A stretch of DNA of 64,000 nucleotides, from contig CM055095.1 of assembly GCA_029204225.1 (NCBI GenBank), positions 49,854,841 to 49,918,840 on the forward strand, given 5' to 3'. This document shows positions 42,811 to 52,800 of the stretch, in pieces (position 1 is the first letter of the stretch; each line of letters begins with the position of its first letter). The notes beneath the pieces were generated by a model. The model was not told the origin of the DNA. It was given only the letters and a program-made list of their open reading frames with translations, and made no database searches. The position numbers were made by a program, and so were the translations under genes. The stretch comes from Diphasiastrum complanatum (Eukaryota; Streptophyta; Lycopodiopsida; Lycopodiales; Lycopodiaceae).

Positions 42811-43837
42811 TTCCCAGGGTGACTATCAGTTGGTTACCGAAAAGCAGTTTATGAGTAGCCTGCCACCAAAGGCTCAGGGTCCAGCTCTTTTTATCATTCA
42901 AAGTACATCAGTTGCTGCTCCTCCTGCTCCATCCATGGGTCCTCTTCCTCAGGTGATTTTTGACTTATTGCATCGGTATTCTGTGGTCTTTTCAGAACCT
43001 ACGTCTCTGCCACCATTACGAGATGTCACCCACCATATTGATCTTATTCCTGGTGCTAACCCACCCTCTCGTGCTCCATATCGTATGTCTAAAGATGAAC
43101 GTGATGAGGTCCAGCTCCAAATTGCTTCCCTTTTACGTCAGGGCCTCATTGTTCCTAGCCATAGTCCTTTTGGTGCTCCTGTCCTCCTTGTTGCCAAAAA
43201 AGATGGAACCAAACGCCTTTGCATTGACTATCGTGCTTTAAACAAGCTGACTATCCGTAATCAGTATCCTATACCTCACATGGATGACCTTTTTTATCAG
43301 CTTGGCACTTCTTCCATCTTTTCCAAAATTGACCTACGTTCTGGATACTACCAAATTAGGATGCGTCCTTCTGATGAGCATAAGACTGCATTTCGTACTC
43401 ATTTGGGTATGTATAAATTTCGTGTTCTTCCATTTGGTGTTCAGAATGGTCCACCGACATTTCAGAATGCTATGAATAATATTTTACGTCCTCTTTTAGG
43501 TGTTTGTGTCTTAGTTTATTTTGATGACATACTTGTTTTTAGTACTTCTTTGTCTGATCATGTAAAACATCTATCATCTATGTTTGAATTACTTATTAAG
43601 CATCAACTGTTCGCCAAATTGTCCAAATGCTCTTTTGTCGTGGCTGAAATCAAATTTTTGGGTTTTCTTATTTGTGATGGACGTATTCGTCTTGATCCTT
43701 GGAAAGTTCAGGCTATTGAGAATTGGCCTATCCCAACCGATGTTCATTCTGTTCGTATGCTTTTAGTATGGCAACCCATCTTCGACGTCCTGTTAAGTAT
43801 TTTGTCATTCTGGCTGCTCCGCTTCATTCGTTACTGA
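42755..43837 (+). pseudogene. gypsy reverse transcriptase (copy B), protease missing upstream
   Basis: The frame enters at about 42755 with the post-protease linker (LSFTHAGRHHLLSGI) and carries all RT blocks: RAPYRMSKDERDEVQLQIAS, HSPFGAPVLLVAKKDGTKRL, SSIFSKIDLRSGYYQIRM, FRVLPFGVQNGPPTFQNAMN, VLVYFDDILVFS. The catalytic box is YFDD with both aspartates, and the KIDLR aspartate is present. No D-T/S-G protease motif lies between the knuckle (42603) and this linker. The frame is lost near 43760. Confidence 0.88.
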
Positions 43838-44427
43838 AGAAGTCTCACACCTTTGTTTGGACTTCTGAGTGTCAAACTGCTTTTGATGCTTTACGTCATG
43901 CCATTGTTTCTGCTACTGTTATGTGTCTTCCCCAATTTGATCAGTGTTTTATTGTTGAGACTGATGCTAGTGCTATTGGTTTAGGCGCTCTTCTCCGTCA
44001 ATCCGAGTGTGATATTGCTTATGAGTCTCGTCGTTTGCGCTCTTATGAGCAACGTTACTCTGTACATGAAAAAGAGCTACTTGTTGTCATCCATGCTCTT
44101 AAGAAATCGCGTCATTATTTGTATCGCGTTCCCTTTGATATTATTACTGATCATCAGTCTCTCCGTTATCTTTTTTCTCAGCGTGATCTTAGTGATCGTC
44201 AATATCGTTGGTTACAATTTTTACAGTCTTTTCATTTTGATATTTTGTATCGTCTAGGCAAGGCAAACACGGCAGCTGATGCTTTATCTCGTCTTCCTGC
44301 ATTGTCACATAGTATCGTTGCTTCAGTTCCTTCTTGGATTGATGATTTACCAGCCGCATATTTGTCTTGTTCTGACTTTTCTGATGTTTATCATACTCGT
44401 CCCCTTTCGTCCTCTCGGAAGTTCTAG
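43760..44427 (+). pseudogene. gypsy RNase H (copy B)
   Basis: The frame has FVWTSECQTAFDALRHAI, CFIVETDASAIGLGALLRQ, SYEQRYSVHEKELLVVIHAL, FDIITDHQSLRYLFSQRDLS and ILYRLGKANTAADALSRLP. All four catalytic acids (TDAS, KEL, TDH, ADALS) are intact. It ends in a TAG-type stop at 44425, shortly before integrase. Confidence 0.88.
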
Positions 44428-44499
44428 GTTTATACTATTGTTGATGATCGTTTATACCACTATGGTGTTTTATGTATTCCCAGTTCTCTTTCCATTCGC

Positions 44500-45230
44500 C
44501 ATCCATGAAGTCTGAGCTAGCCCATCTTATTCGTGATTGTCCTTTTTGTGCCCGTAATAAATACTCCCGTGCTAAGTCCGCTGGTTTGCTCCAGAGTTGG
44601 CCCATTCCTCATCGCCAGTGGACAGACATTTCTATGACTTTATCCTTGGTCTTCCTCATACCCGCCGTGGTCATGACTCTTGTATGGTGGTGGTAGATCG
44701 GTTCTCGAAACAGGCACACTTTATACCGGCCCGTAGTACTATTACAACTCAGCAGTGCGCACGTCTTTTTCTATCAGATATTTTTCGCCTGCATGGTATG
44801 CCACGTACTATCCTATCTGATTGGGATAGTAAGTTTACATCTACGTTCTGGACAGAGCTTATGCGTATTTTGGATGTACAGCTTCTGATGGGTACTGCTT
44901 ATCATTCTACTGCTGATGGGCAGACTGAGGTCCTTAATCGGATCCTTGAGGATTGCCTACGACATTTTGTTTCTCCTTCCGGGAAGGATTGGGACCAGCA
45001 TTTATGTTTGGCAGAGTATAGCTATAATAGCTCTGTTAGTACCAGCACTGGAGTTTCACCTTTCTTATTGGCTCATGGGTATGCTCCACTTTTGCCAGGG
45101 GTGCCTCTTCCTCCTGATGATACACCAGTTACCATTGCTTCTTTTTTATCCGGTGCTCGTGAGCTTATTGCTAGGCTACTACTCACTTACAGCATGTTCA
45201 ACAGCGCTATCAGACTTCTGTTGATCGTCA
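44500..45230 (+). pseudogene. gypsy integrase (copy B)
   Basis: The HHCC finger keeps CPFCARNKYS, but its two histidines are missing with a small deletion before MKSELAHLIRD. A one-base loss near 44636 shifts the frame at the first catalytic D. The next frame has VVVDRFSKQAHFIPAR, TILSDWDSKFTSTFWTEL (second D) and YHSTADGQTEVLNRILEDCL (E). A second shift lies near 45205. Confidence 0.85.
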
Positions 45231-45261
45231 TCGCCGTCATGTTGAGTTTCAAATTGGTGAT

Positions 45262-45737
45262 ATGGTTTACCTCCGGTTACGCTTTGCACGTCATCACTTT
45301 GTTCAGGGTCACGCTTCTACTGAGAAGCTTGCACCACGCTATTATGGGCCTTACTGTATCTTGGATCGCCTCAGCCCTGTTACATACCGGTTACAGTTGC
45401 CTGATTCTGCACGAGCTTGTGATATCTTTCATGTTAGCCTGTTACGAGCTGCCATTGAGGATGATGCTCCTCGCGATCTCACATTTTCTACAGAGCCAGA
45501 GTTATTTCCTTCTTTTTGCCAGCCGCCATCCATCAGGTTCGCCTTCAGTACAGTCGACGTCGCAGGCAGGTTCAGTTTTTAGTACAGTGGGATGGTCGTC
45601 CTCCTGAGGAGGCCACTTGGGAGCCTATTGATGTGTTTTATCATACACCATTATTGGCAGATCAGGCTCGACCCCTCATGGGTTTAGTTCTCTCCTCTAC
45701 TACAGATGTCATTGTAGATGTTCGCTCTGCTTCATGA
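45262..45737 (+). pseudogene. gypsy integrase C-terminus and chromodomain (copy B)
   Basis: GDMVYLRLR, LAPRYYGPYCILDRLSPVTY and CDIFHVSLLR are the GPY/F module of gypsy integrase. In the next frame (45516-45737) QVQFLVQWDGRPPEEATWEP IDVFYHTP is a chromodomain, followed by a short tail and stop TGA. The LVQW.G.P...ATWE core keeps the aromatic residues expected of a methyl-lysine cage. A frameshift separates the two modules. Confidence 0.87.
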
Positions 45738-45954
45738 TTCGGCTAGCTATGACTATTCTTTATTGTCGTATTTGCTTAGTACTTGCTTTACACAGTTATG
45801 ATGCTTTTGGGGTATCTGTTGTGACGACTTATGTCCTCGCCATCAGTATTTCCATTAGTTCGTGATTTTTCAGTATTTAGCATGCTTACGTTATTGTTTT
45901 AGATAGTCATTATGCTTGCTAGCCGGTGGAGGGCTTTGTTTTTCTGCAGGGGAG

Positions 45955-46329
45955 AGTTATGGACTTGGCTCATTACATTCGCCGAGTCCATTCTTTTATT
46001 GTTATTATGCATAAGCAGGCCTAAGGGCCCTTTTTATTCATATACTGGCCTCAGGCCCTATTTGGTTATACTTTTAGGACTTGGTCACATTGATTTGGAG
46101 TGGGGATCCTCCTATTGGGAGGGCGCACTATTTTCCCTCCAAATCCTTTTCCCTCCCTTTTTTGAATCCTCCATTTGATTCAGGGAGAGGGTATAAGTAG
46201 GGCAGCATTTGTATTCCTTTATTCAGTTTATGATGATTGCTCCTCTTTTAGCCTCCTTAAGCATTCTCTTCCTACTTTCTAGCTTAAGTCCTGCTTTCTA
46301 GCATAGCTAGTAAATCTTAGCTTGTAACT
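45955..46329 (+). repeat. 3' LTR of gypsy copy B
   Basis: It follows the purine tract GCAGGGGAG, begins AGTTATGGACTTGG and ends CTTGTAACT, with GGTATAAGTAGGG at about 46188-46200. Confidence 0.9.
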
Positions 46330-46334
46330 ATTAG
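46330..46334 (+). other. right target-site duplication ATTAG (gypsy copy B)
   Basis: An exact match to 40104-40108. This fixes the LTR ends as AG...CT. Confidence 0.85.
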
Positions 46335-46799
46335 TAATTTTTAAGGAGTTGTCTTTACTATGGCAAGTTGTTCTTCTAATTAATAGTTGTTGTTGCTCAA
46401 AGATTTGTTTAATTGCCATCTCATCAAACTAGATCTTGTTCAAATCTAAGTCATCACCCTATCTAATTGTATCAAGTACAACTAGATTATTGAAACTTGT
46501 ACCATTTTTCAAGAATTTCTTTGATGATTGTACGAGAGTTTGATTGATGTACATGTACCTTTTGTACTATTTGCAACAACTATACATCCTTATCATTTGG
46601 TCATTTCTACTTCTTGAAAGTGCAATGTACCTTGGTACCAAAACTTAATCCTATAGTTATCCAGACTGCGTTATCCATTTTCAGTTAGTAGTGTTGACAA
46701 GTTAGGAGTTGGAACTTTGCAACGTGCTTGAAACTTTTTCTACATCCCTACATAATTTTTTTCCCCACTCCCAACACACAGTTTAAAAAAAACCAAAAA

Positions 46800-46910
46800 G
46801 TAAAAAAAATTGCAACGTTCCCATCCGGAACGCTGCTAAGTCCCGTAATCGTTCCAGAACCAACGTTCTGGAACGCTCCCGAAACGCAGCGTTCTGAAAC
46901 GTCGTGCATC
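46800..46910. repeat. cluster of GTTC..GAAC palindromes
   Basis: GTTCCCATCCGGAACG, GTTCTGGAACG and related inverted words recur within 110 bp. The same kind of word recurs at 52135-52205. Confidence 0.5.
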
Positions 46911-46969
46911 TATGAAACAAATTCTATACCAAATAAGTAAAAAAGGATGTGGAACATATCAAAGAGAAT

Positions 46970-47920
46970 GCCTTAAAATAAATGATTCAAAAGATATGCC
47001 ATCAAATGTAAATTCAAAAAGACGGACTTAGAAAGGTAGATCAAGGGGCAAAAAGTAAAGGAGGAAAAAAGGGTTTTAAAAATCATGGAGGAAACGAAGG
47101 CAAGTGGCTGTTGGAAAGTTGGAGCGTTAGTGAGTCGAAATGGCATAACCAAAAATGCATAACATTTTATATGTTGTTTAGAATCCATTCTTCGAAACAT
47201 CATCTTCTTGAATTCCTTATTTCATGATATCTTCTTATAACCTTGGAATCTTTTCTCCATGTCTCATTCTCAACATGGAACCATTCTTAACCTAGTATAC
47301 TATTAGTTAAATATAAATCCAAAGTTCACAGATTTCAACACTTTGCTATAAACTTAATTGAATATCCAATTTTGCGAAATCGAATCCCAAACATCCAATG
47401 CTCCTTGGACCAAATTGACGACATATTTGTGAGTACTCTTGATTGTTGTCACCTATAACTTTTGCACCAACTGAGCATTCACAGAATAATGAGTGAATCC
47501 ATCATCAAAAAGCGCATGCATTGGATGACCCATAACTTCACTCTTCATTCCAATCAAGTCACACGCTCCAAACACTGGTATACTTAACTTACAATTACAA
47601 CATCAAGTTGTATGAATCAAGTGAATTACAATACTAGAACGAAGGGGCTTACCAACAACTACATTTATTAATGAGATTTTGATTGCATGTCGGAAAGTGA
47701 GTAGTAGGTTGTATTTTCTCTGTTGAAAAATCATTTTCACATCTTCCACCCACTTCTTCATTCTTCTAAAGTTTTTTTTTTCAGCTGTGGGGCTAGGATA
47801 TTCCCTTAGATATAATGAACCAGTGAGCATGCCCTTTTTCCTTGACTTAAAATAACATTTTGCCTTGTGCCCTCTCCATGCATACCAAACAAAGTCCTTT
47901 TTATAGGACTAAGTGTCCTT
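46970..47920 (-). mobile_element. Ty3/gypsy relic: gag, protease and RT scraps
   Basis: Reading the minus strand: a gag piece (KKWVEDVKMIFQQRKYNLLL, about 47760-47640), a protease piece with HALFDDGFTHYSVNAQLVQK (about 47520-47460, D-D-G in place of D-T-G), and an RT piece with YAFLVMPFRLTNAPTFQQ (about 47165-47110). The order is correct for gypsy, but the pieces are short and full of stops. No LTR was recognised. Confidence 0.65.
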
Positions 47921-49634
47921 ACCCTACCACTAGTAGGGCCTGAGGAGCCTAATCACATGGTATATTGGTAAACAATAATAGATGAAGTACCGTGTTGGAG
48001 ACCAAATGCTATGTCTAAAATGTCAATTATTAACTCAATGGCATGCTTATAGAGATCTATGTATTGATCTACATTCATATTATGATCAATAAAGCTTCAA
48101 CCTTTTTTTTTCAAAATTTGTGCATGATGTCAGTCATAACCACAAAAGCACTTTCGTAAACGAAACACATTTCAAATCCCCATTCCAAGCACGCTCAATT
48201 TTGGGAAATGATCTAAAAAAGAAAAAAATTAGAACGCAGTCTTCTCAAAAGAAAACTTACTAAGGAATGACATTGGGCTGCCTTAAACAGATTATTTAGG
48301 TGTAAAAAGTCCATCTATACATTAAAAATACTTCTATGATTCATACAAACTACTTTTGGTTACTTTCAAGCAGCTTCAATATTGTTTGAATAGTGGTTGA
48401 ACTACAACAATGTGGTTATTCCTACAAAGAAATGTTAAAACTCCTAACGCAGGTCAATTTTATGTTGAGGTTGCTTTCAATCTTATTTACTTTGTGATAT
48501 AATATTATTCATTTTAGATTCAACGTTCAACAATGGTCCAAATTTGAATCATAAGATTTTGGGGGCCCAAGAGCCCAAAATAAGTCGGCTTGCAAGAATT
48601 GATCTCGAAAAATAAATCAATAAACAAATCTTTTGAAAAGGAATTCTTTTCAGATTGAACATTTGAAACACAAAAAAGAATATATTATCTACCATTTGTA
48701 CAATGATAGATTCTAGTGGCTCAATAAAATGCTCTAAAGTGGAAGACAATATATGCACTTTATAGAAATCAGCAAAATTATCCCATCACCAAAACCATGT
48801 ACATGATAAGAGGAATGATGCCCAAGCATACCAAGTGGCATGGGAACAATGGTCTCCTATTTGCATGGAAGATCATGGAGCAAGTCACGAGTACCTCTTC
48901 CTCATCTTGAAATCATCTTGAACAAGTGTATTTTGATAATAAATAAAAATCTGAATGTGGCCCCTACTTGAATAGGGGAAACTCTTAAGTCGGCTAAAAA
49001 AGTCTAATGGACATGTTGAGGAAACCTTCACTATCCCTTGCAGGTTTAACCAAAGTACTCTAAAATGAAGAATGTCTGTTCCAATATAGCAATTGCTGGT
49101 GATGGCATGCCACATCCACAGGTGATCCTGAAGATGAACAAGGAGAGCAAAAACAAGCTAGAGGTTTTGAAGACCATAATATTGGCACACTTTACACCTC
49201 TTAGCTCACAGAACCTCAGCGAATGCAACAATATGGACCTATGAATACTCAGGAGATGTTTAGATTATAACCACTACAACTCCAAGTCCAAAAATCCTGC
49301 CAGCTCCAACTCAAGTGCCATATCAACCACTGACAAAAAATAGAATACGAAGTTTTGGGGACAGGCTACTACATCTCAATGGTGTTGTATCTGCTCTGAC
49401 AAGCCCTCTTATGGAACAGAAATAGGATTGAACGTATATAATCGTGCATACGCTGATTGCCTAGTTGAGACATTGATAATATGAACTTAAGATGGAATGT
49501 GAGAAATGAACAAGAATAATGTGATTTTTTTAGCTTTTTACTAAAAATCAAAAACTGACAGAAGTGAAAAACTATCAAAGAATGCCTTTAAACTCAAGGG
49601 ACACCATCATAATACGCAAAGCCAAAGCTCAAAC
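47921..49634. other. CBP80 intron, mostly unassigned
   Basis: It holds the second copy of the dispersed fragment (CATTGGGCTGCCTTAAA near 48269). The rest is AT-rich with no recognised coding or RNA feature. Confidence 0.35.
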
Positions 49635-49811
49635 CTCTGTAAGCTCTAGACCACACCACGGAAGGGATGCAAGGATGCAGAAAATGTAAAAATCAGCTCG
49701 AGGCTGCCATGCAGGATTCCCTTTATCTTCATCTATTGTTGTTGCTGCTGAAGATAATAACGTTCCAAAAATCCCAACCAGAGCTTCTGGAGAAATCACA
49801 TTGCTGCTCAT
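49635..49811 (-). CDS. CBP80: CBP80 exon c
   Basis: This 177-bp exon encodes 59 residues with the blocks VISPEALVGIFGTLLSSAAT, DEDKGNPAWQPRADFY and ILASLPWCGLEL, which are diagnostic for plant CBP80. It begins with an ATG codon, but that is an internal methionine directly after the acceptor (TGCAG), not a translation start. The donor is GTTTGA. The intron upstream is 129 bp. The intron downstream is about 14.1 kb and contains the copia fragment, gypsy copy B and the minus-strand gypsy relic. Confidence 0.95.
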
Positions 49812-49940
49812 CTGCATATATGAGTAAGCCATCAAAAGAGTAACATGCAAAACCAGCCTCTCCAACTAGAAAGTTCATGATGAAAAAGCTTCAACTGTGG
49901 AGGATGCTGATGATATATAGAAGTTGACGACATAACTCAC

Positions 49941-50003
49941 CAAAACAGATAGAAAACGCAGCATAATCCGCAATTTGTTGCAATTACCAACACCCAAAGC
50001 ATC
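49941..50003 (-). CDS. CBP80: CBP80 exon b
   Basis: This 63-bp exon encodes 21 residues, DALGVGNCNK followed by LRIMLRFLSVL, in phase 0. The acceptor is AACAG and the donor GTGAGT. It continues exon a across a 482-bp intron, and the GNCN...RI.LRF block is a hallmark of the CBP80 MIF4G domain. The exon junction gives HDALQ-DALG. That looks like a repeat of DAL but has the same length as the Arabidopsis protein at this point. Confidence 0.93.
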
Positions 50004-50485
50004 CTGTTCAAAACACGAAGATTTGGGGAAATGAAGTAAGATCCAAAACCCAATGATTGCAGTTCCCACTTACAAGCTTTTAAGCTGACCACTATTTGAA
50101 TAATAAGTGCTCAAAACCCCCATACAAAAAGAACCAGATCGCTCAAAAAATAAGTGTGCACTGTGCTTCAAAAGCATGCTCACTTCCAAAACAGTACAGG
50201 TTTTTGTATCTTCAACATTTTGAAGCCAGTTCTGTGTATACACTTTACGATAAAATTATTCTTTAGTTCTTCAACTATCAGTCCGAAACACAACAGACTA
50301 GAGAAAGGATTTGCCACCTTGAATAAACAACTAATCCTCACGAATGAAGAAACACAAAATGAGAAAGGAAAACCAAGAATAGAAATCACTCAAGAAACAT
50401 CCCAATTTAGATAACAAAGCATGTGTAAAGGAACATCATCTGCAAAACAATGAACAACAAGCTTATGACACGACCAATACGTTAC

Positions 50486-50557
50486 CTGAAGTGCATCATG
50501 CACATGTTTCACGACTTTTGCAACAAAATTAGCATCTTCAAGATTAATCAGACCAAC
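50486..50557 (-). CDS. CBP80: CBP80 exon a (first recognised exon)
   Basis: This 72-bp exon encodes 24 residues starting VGLINLEDANF and ending HVHDALQ, in phase 0 at both ends. The acceptor AG is at 50558-50559 on the minus strand and the donor reads GTAACG. In plant CBP80 this segment follows the conserved LPHK...YGT region of the N-terminal MIF4G domain. That preceding exon was not found between 50558 and 64000, so the upstream intron must be at least 13 kb or the exon escaped notice. Confidence 0.93.
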
Positions 50558-52499
50558 CTGCTTTCATCAACAACAAAAATGAGATAATGTGAAATGTCTT
50601 GAGAAGATTGATGGAAACAGCTAGAAACAATTGGAGTACACATCATGGTCTTGGGAGTAATAAAACCAGCAGCAGTGATCACAAAACTTGAAAAAAAAAA
50701 AAAGAGGCTTGAATCAAGTTCAAGACAGTGCACAACAAACCCAGTTTCTAGGAGTCACGATCTACACCCTCATGTTCCATTGCACTACTGGAATAGCATT
50801 TGATCAGTTATGGCCCCTTAAGGGATGAAAAGGGGGGGGGGGGCGGCTCACCACATGGAAAATTTGAGATTGCTGTTGTTTGCATCTACATGCTCATTCA
50901 TCTACTTTATGGATGTATTTAACCTCCCACATATAGATAAGCACTTGCATGTATCTAAGTTCATGGATAAGCATAAAAACAACCGCGGATATTCTTGAAT
51001 GATCTTAGCATGCTTGATCCGTTGGAGTTTTACAACCGTAAGCCTACTTAAGGTTTTTGGTTGCCAACTGCTTGTTTTTTCATATCGTTTTTCCATGTTT
51101 TTCATATTTTGAGGTTGTAGGATGCAAATTTAGGTGATTATTTTTGCAATTAATCTCTTTCCACACACATTCAACAGTCTTCAATCTTTTCTTTTTAACT
51201 TTTCGCATCTTTTTGTTGAATTTATTGCAACGTCAGTGACATAGAGTATTTTTAGGTTTTTGGGAACTTTTTGTGTTTAGGATTTAGGGTTTCCAGCTTT
51301 AGGATATTGGGTGTCTGATGTTTCACGTCCAATTTGAATCGGCTACTGAATCGAACCGATTCGAATCAGCCATCTGGGATCTGAATTGGAAAATTGGACT
51401 CCGGGTTTGTGAAATTCCAGATTTTTTTGTTTTTCTAGTATCCAAGCATAAATTTCAAGATTTAGATTCTTAAAATTAGGTTGTATAATGTACATTAAGC
51501 ATTTCTATAGAATCAAGATTCATTATTCAAATCAATTCTAAATTCAGATTTTTTATTCAGGTTTCAAGTTTCAACTCTAAGACCTTTCCGATTTCAACAA
51601 ATTACATGATACAGACAATACAGTGTGCACATGCAAAATTGCAGTGAAATGCCAACATCAAGATGCAAGACAATAATAAATATAGATTGATCCATCATCT
51701 AGATTCCATCTAGTCTTAGCCCATTGCCATGCAACATGCTCCTACAGCTCATTATGAGTAATGACTCATGACTTACAATAACTGCCTAAACTCCTCGGAA
51801 GTGTGTCCTATACAATGAGAGCCTATGGCTCCTCCTCATGAGCACTCTCCTCAACATTCAATTCCAAGTGATCCTCATCCTCCTCTGTATCACCCTCCCA
51901 AACATACTCATCATCTTAAGTCTCCTCTAAATCATCTTCAATAGATTCCTCATTGCATGAGACCATCGAGGAGGATGAGAGCCTGAAGCCTCTCCATGTT
52001 GCATCTCGATCCTACGTGAAGCTCCTCAAGTGCTAGATCCTACACAATCCATAGGGGGAATTGGAATGAGGATGACAAATTACACGTTATAACGGTTTTA
52101 CTAACATCTAGAATCTAGATTCTAGACCAGTGAAACTCGTTCCTAAGGTTCTCCCTTAAGAACGGGTACTGTTCCGTTCCTTAGGAACAGCTTTTAGGAA
52201 CGCGTTTTCAACCACATTATCATAATCTTTTGCTTCAAGATTGTTCTTCAAAATCGATCTCAAAATTGTTCAGAACATGTTTTTTTGAATGTTTTCACTT
52301 TCAAAAGCATTTTATATGAATCGTTTTCAAACGCGTTTTTTGAATCGTTCCAAATCAGACGAAGTTGAAACCTGTTTTTAGTATCGTTTTCACTTTCAAA
52401 AGTGTTTTTTGAATAGTTTTTTTCAAGACTCGTTTTCAAGATCGTTTTCAAAATGGATTTTCAAAACGGTTTTCCGAACGGAACACTCCCTAAGGAATG
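50558..52499. other. unassigned sequence upstream of CBP80 exon a
   Basis: No exon was recognised. It includes a run of 12 G at 50832-50843 and inverted words around 51340-51370 (GAATCG...CGATTC). From about 52130 it becomes rich in CGTTTTCAAAA-like short repeats. Confidence 0.35.
52130..52480. repeat. degenerate short repeats (GTTTTCAAAA type)
   Basis: Words such as TCGTTTTCAAAA, TTTTCACTTTCAAAAG and GTTCCTTAGGAAC recur many times in 350 bp. They could be the subterminal repeats of the DNA transposon whose coding scrap lies next to them. Confidence 0.5.
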
Positions 52500-52800
52500 A
52501 TCAGCAACCATTTCTTAGGTGGATGATGCTCTGAACTGAGTGATGTGATGATGCTCAGCTACTTCCCCAATGTATCCATGAACTCATAAAGACGGCCCAA
52601 AGTGAAGCCCTCACTATTCGTGAGGCGCAAGACCGTGTGAATGGGCTCTAGCCTAGTGACAATAGCATGTGCCTCATCCCAAAATGAAGATTGTAGCACA
52701 GTAGTCTTGAACATCCATGACTTGGACTCTCGTGATAGACTCAATTTTGCCAATGGTTTGAAACCACCATCTACCATGCACCTTCAAGAAGGGCTCCAAA
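52500..52800 (-). pseudogene. hAT-like (DUF659-type) transposase scrap
   Basis: The minus-strand frame 52777-52559 reads SSFWDEAHAIVTRLEPIHTV LRL followed by LGRLYEFMDTLGK. The pattern FW...IV....P...VLR.....P..G.LYE.MD is common in plant hAT transposases after the DUF659 domain. Only about 70 codons survive. It may be non-autonomous or a decayed fragment. Confidence 0.5.

Larger units (their letters stand above)
40109..46329 (+). mobile_element. Ty3/gypsy chromodomain element, copy B (AG...CT family), two LTRs
   Basis: The 6.2-kb element has LTRs at 40109-40482 and 45955-46329, a primer-binding site, a repeat-rich leader, gag, RT, RNase H, integrase and a C-terminal chromodomain, flanked by ATTAG. 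The LTRs differ at roughly 15 positions by eye. Gag has only two in-frame stops. Pol has single-base shifts and two small deletions, including all of protease. The chromodomain places it among the chromoviruses, whose integrase is steered to marked chromatin. It is nested between a copia relic and unassigned intron sequence in the 14-kb CBP80 intron. Confidence 0.92.
12643..50557 (-). other. CBP80: CBP80/ABH1 gene (nuclear cap-binding protein subunit 1), interior 8 exons
   Basis: CBP80 is the large subunit of the nuclear cap-binding complex. With CBP20 it binds the 5' cap of RNA polymerase II transcripts in the nucleus and acts in splicing, miRNA processing and export. Eight minus-strand exons (50486-50557, 49941-50003, 49635-49811, 35436-35567, 28913-28979, 23501-23703, 15479-15549, 12643-12727) join to 870 bp with no stop. 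The joined protein follows the plant ABH1 order without gaps: LINLEDANF, GNCNKLRIMLRF, LLSSAATT, GNPAW, ADFY, EDLWSRIQ, VPRPHLSFEA, RYPQR-like YPQRMRR, PIDRFVVEEYLLDVL, FRYEYLMAET. This covers roughly the MIF4G-containing N-terminal third of a protein usually about 850 residues long. All introns are GT-AG and several are 5-14 kb, filled with retrotransposons. The start codon, first exons and all exons after FRYEYLMAET...FSQ were not found in the window. Family assignment is from recalled ABH1 sequence, not a search. Confidence 0.93.

Noticed and set aside
49635-49811. ATG at the start of exon c as a gene start
   Set aside because: Upstream exons a and b continue the same protein in phase; the ATG is an internal methionine just after an acceptor site.
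50832-50843. run of 12 G as a G-quadruplex or special element
   Set aside because: A single homopolymer run with no further G tracts beside it; probably simple slippage or an assembly artefact.
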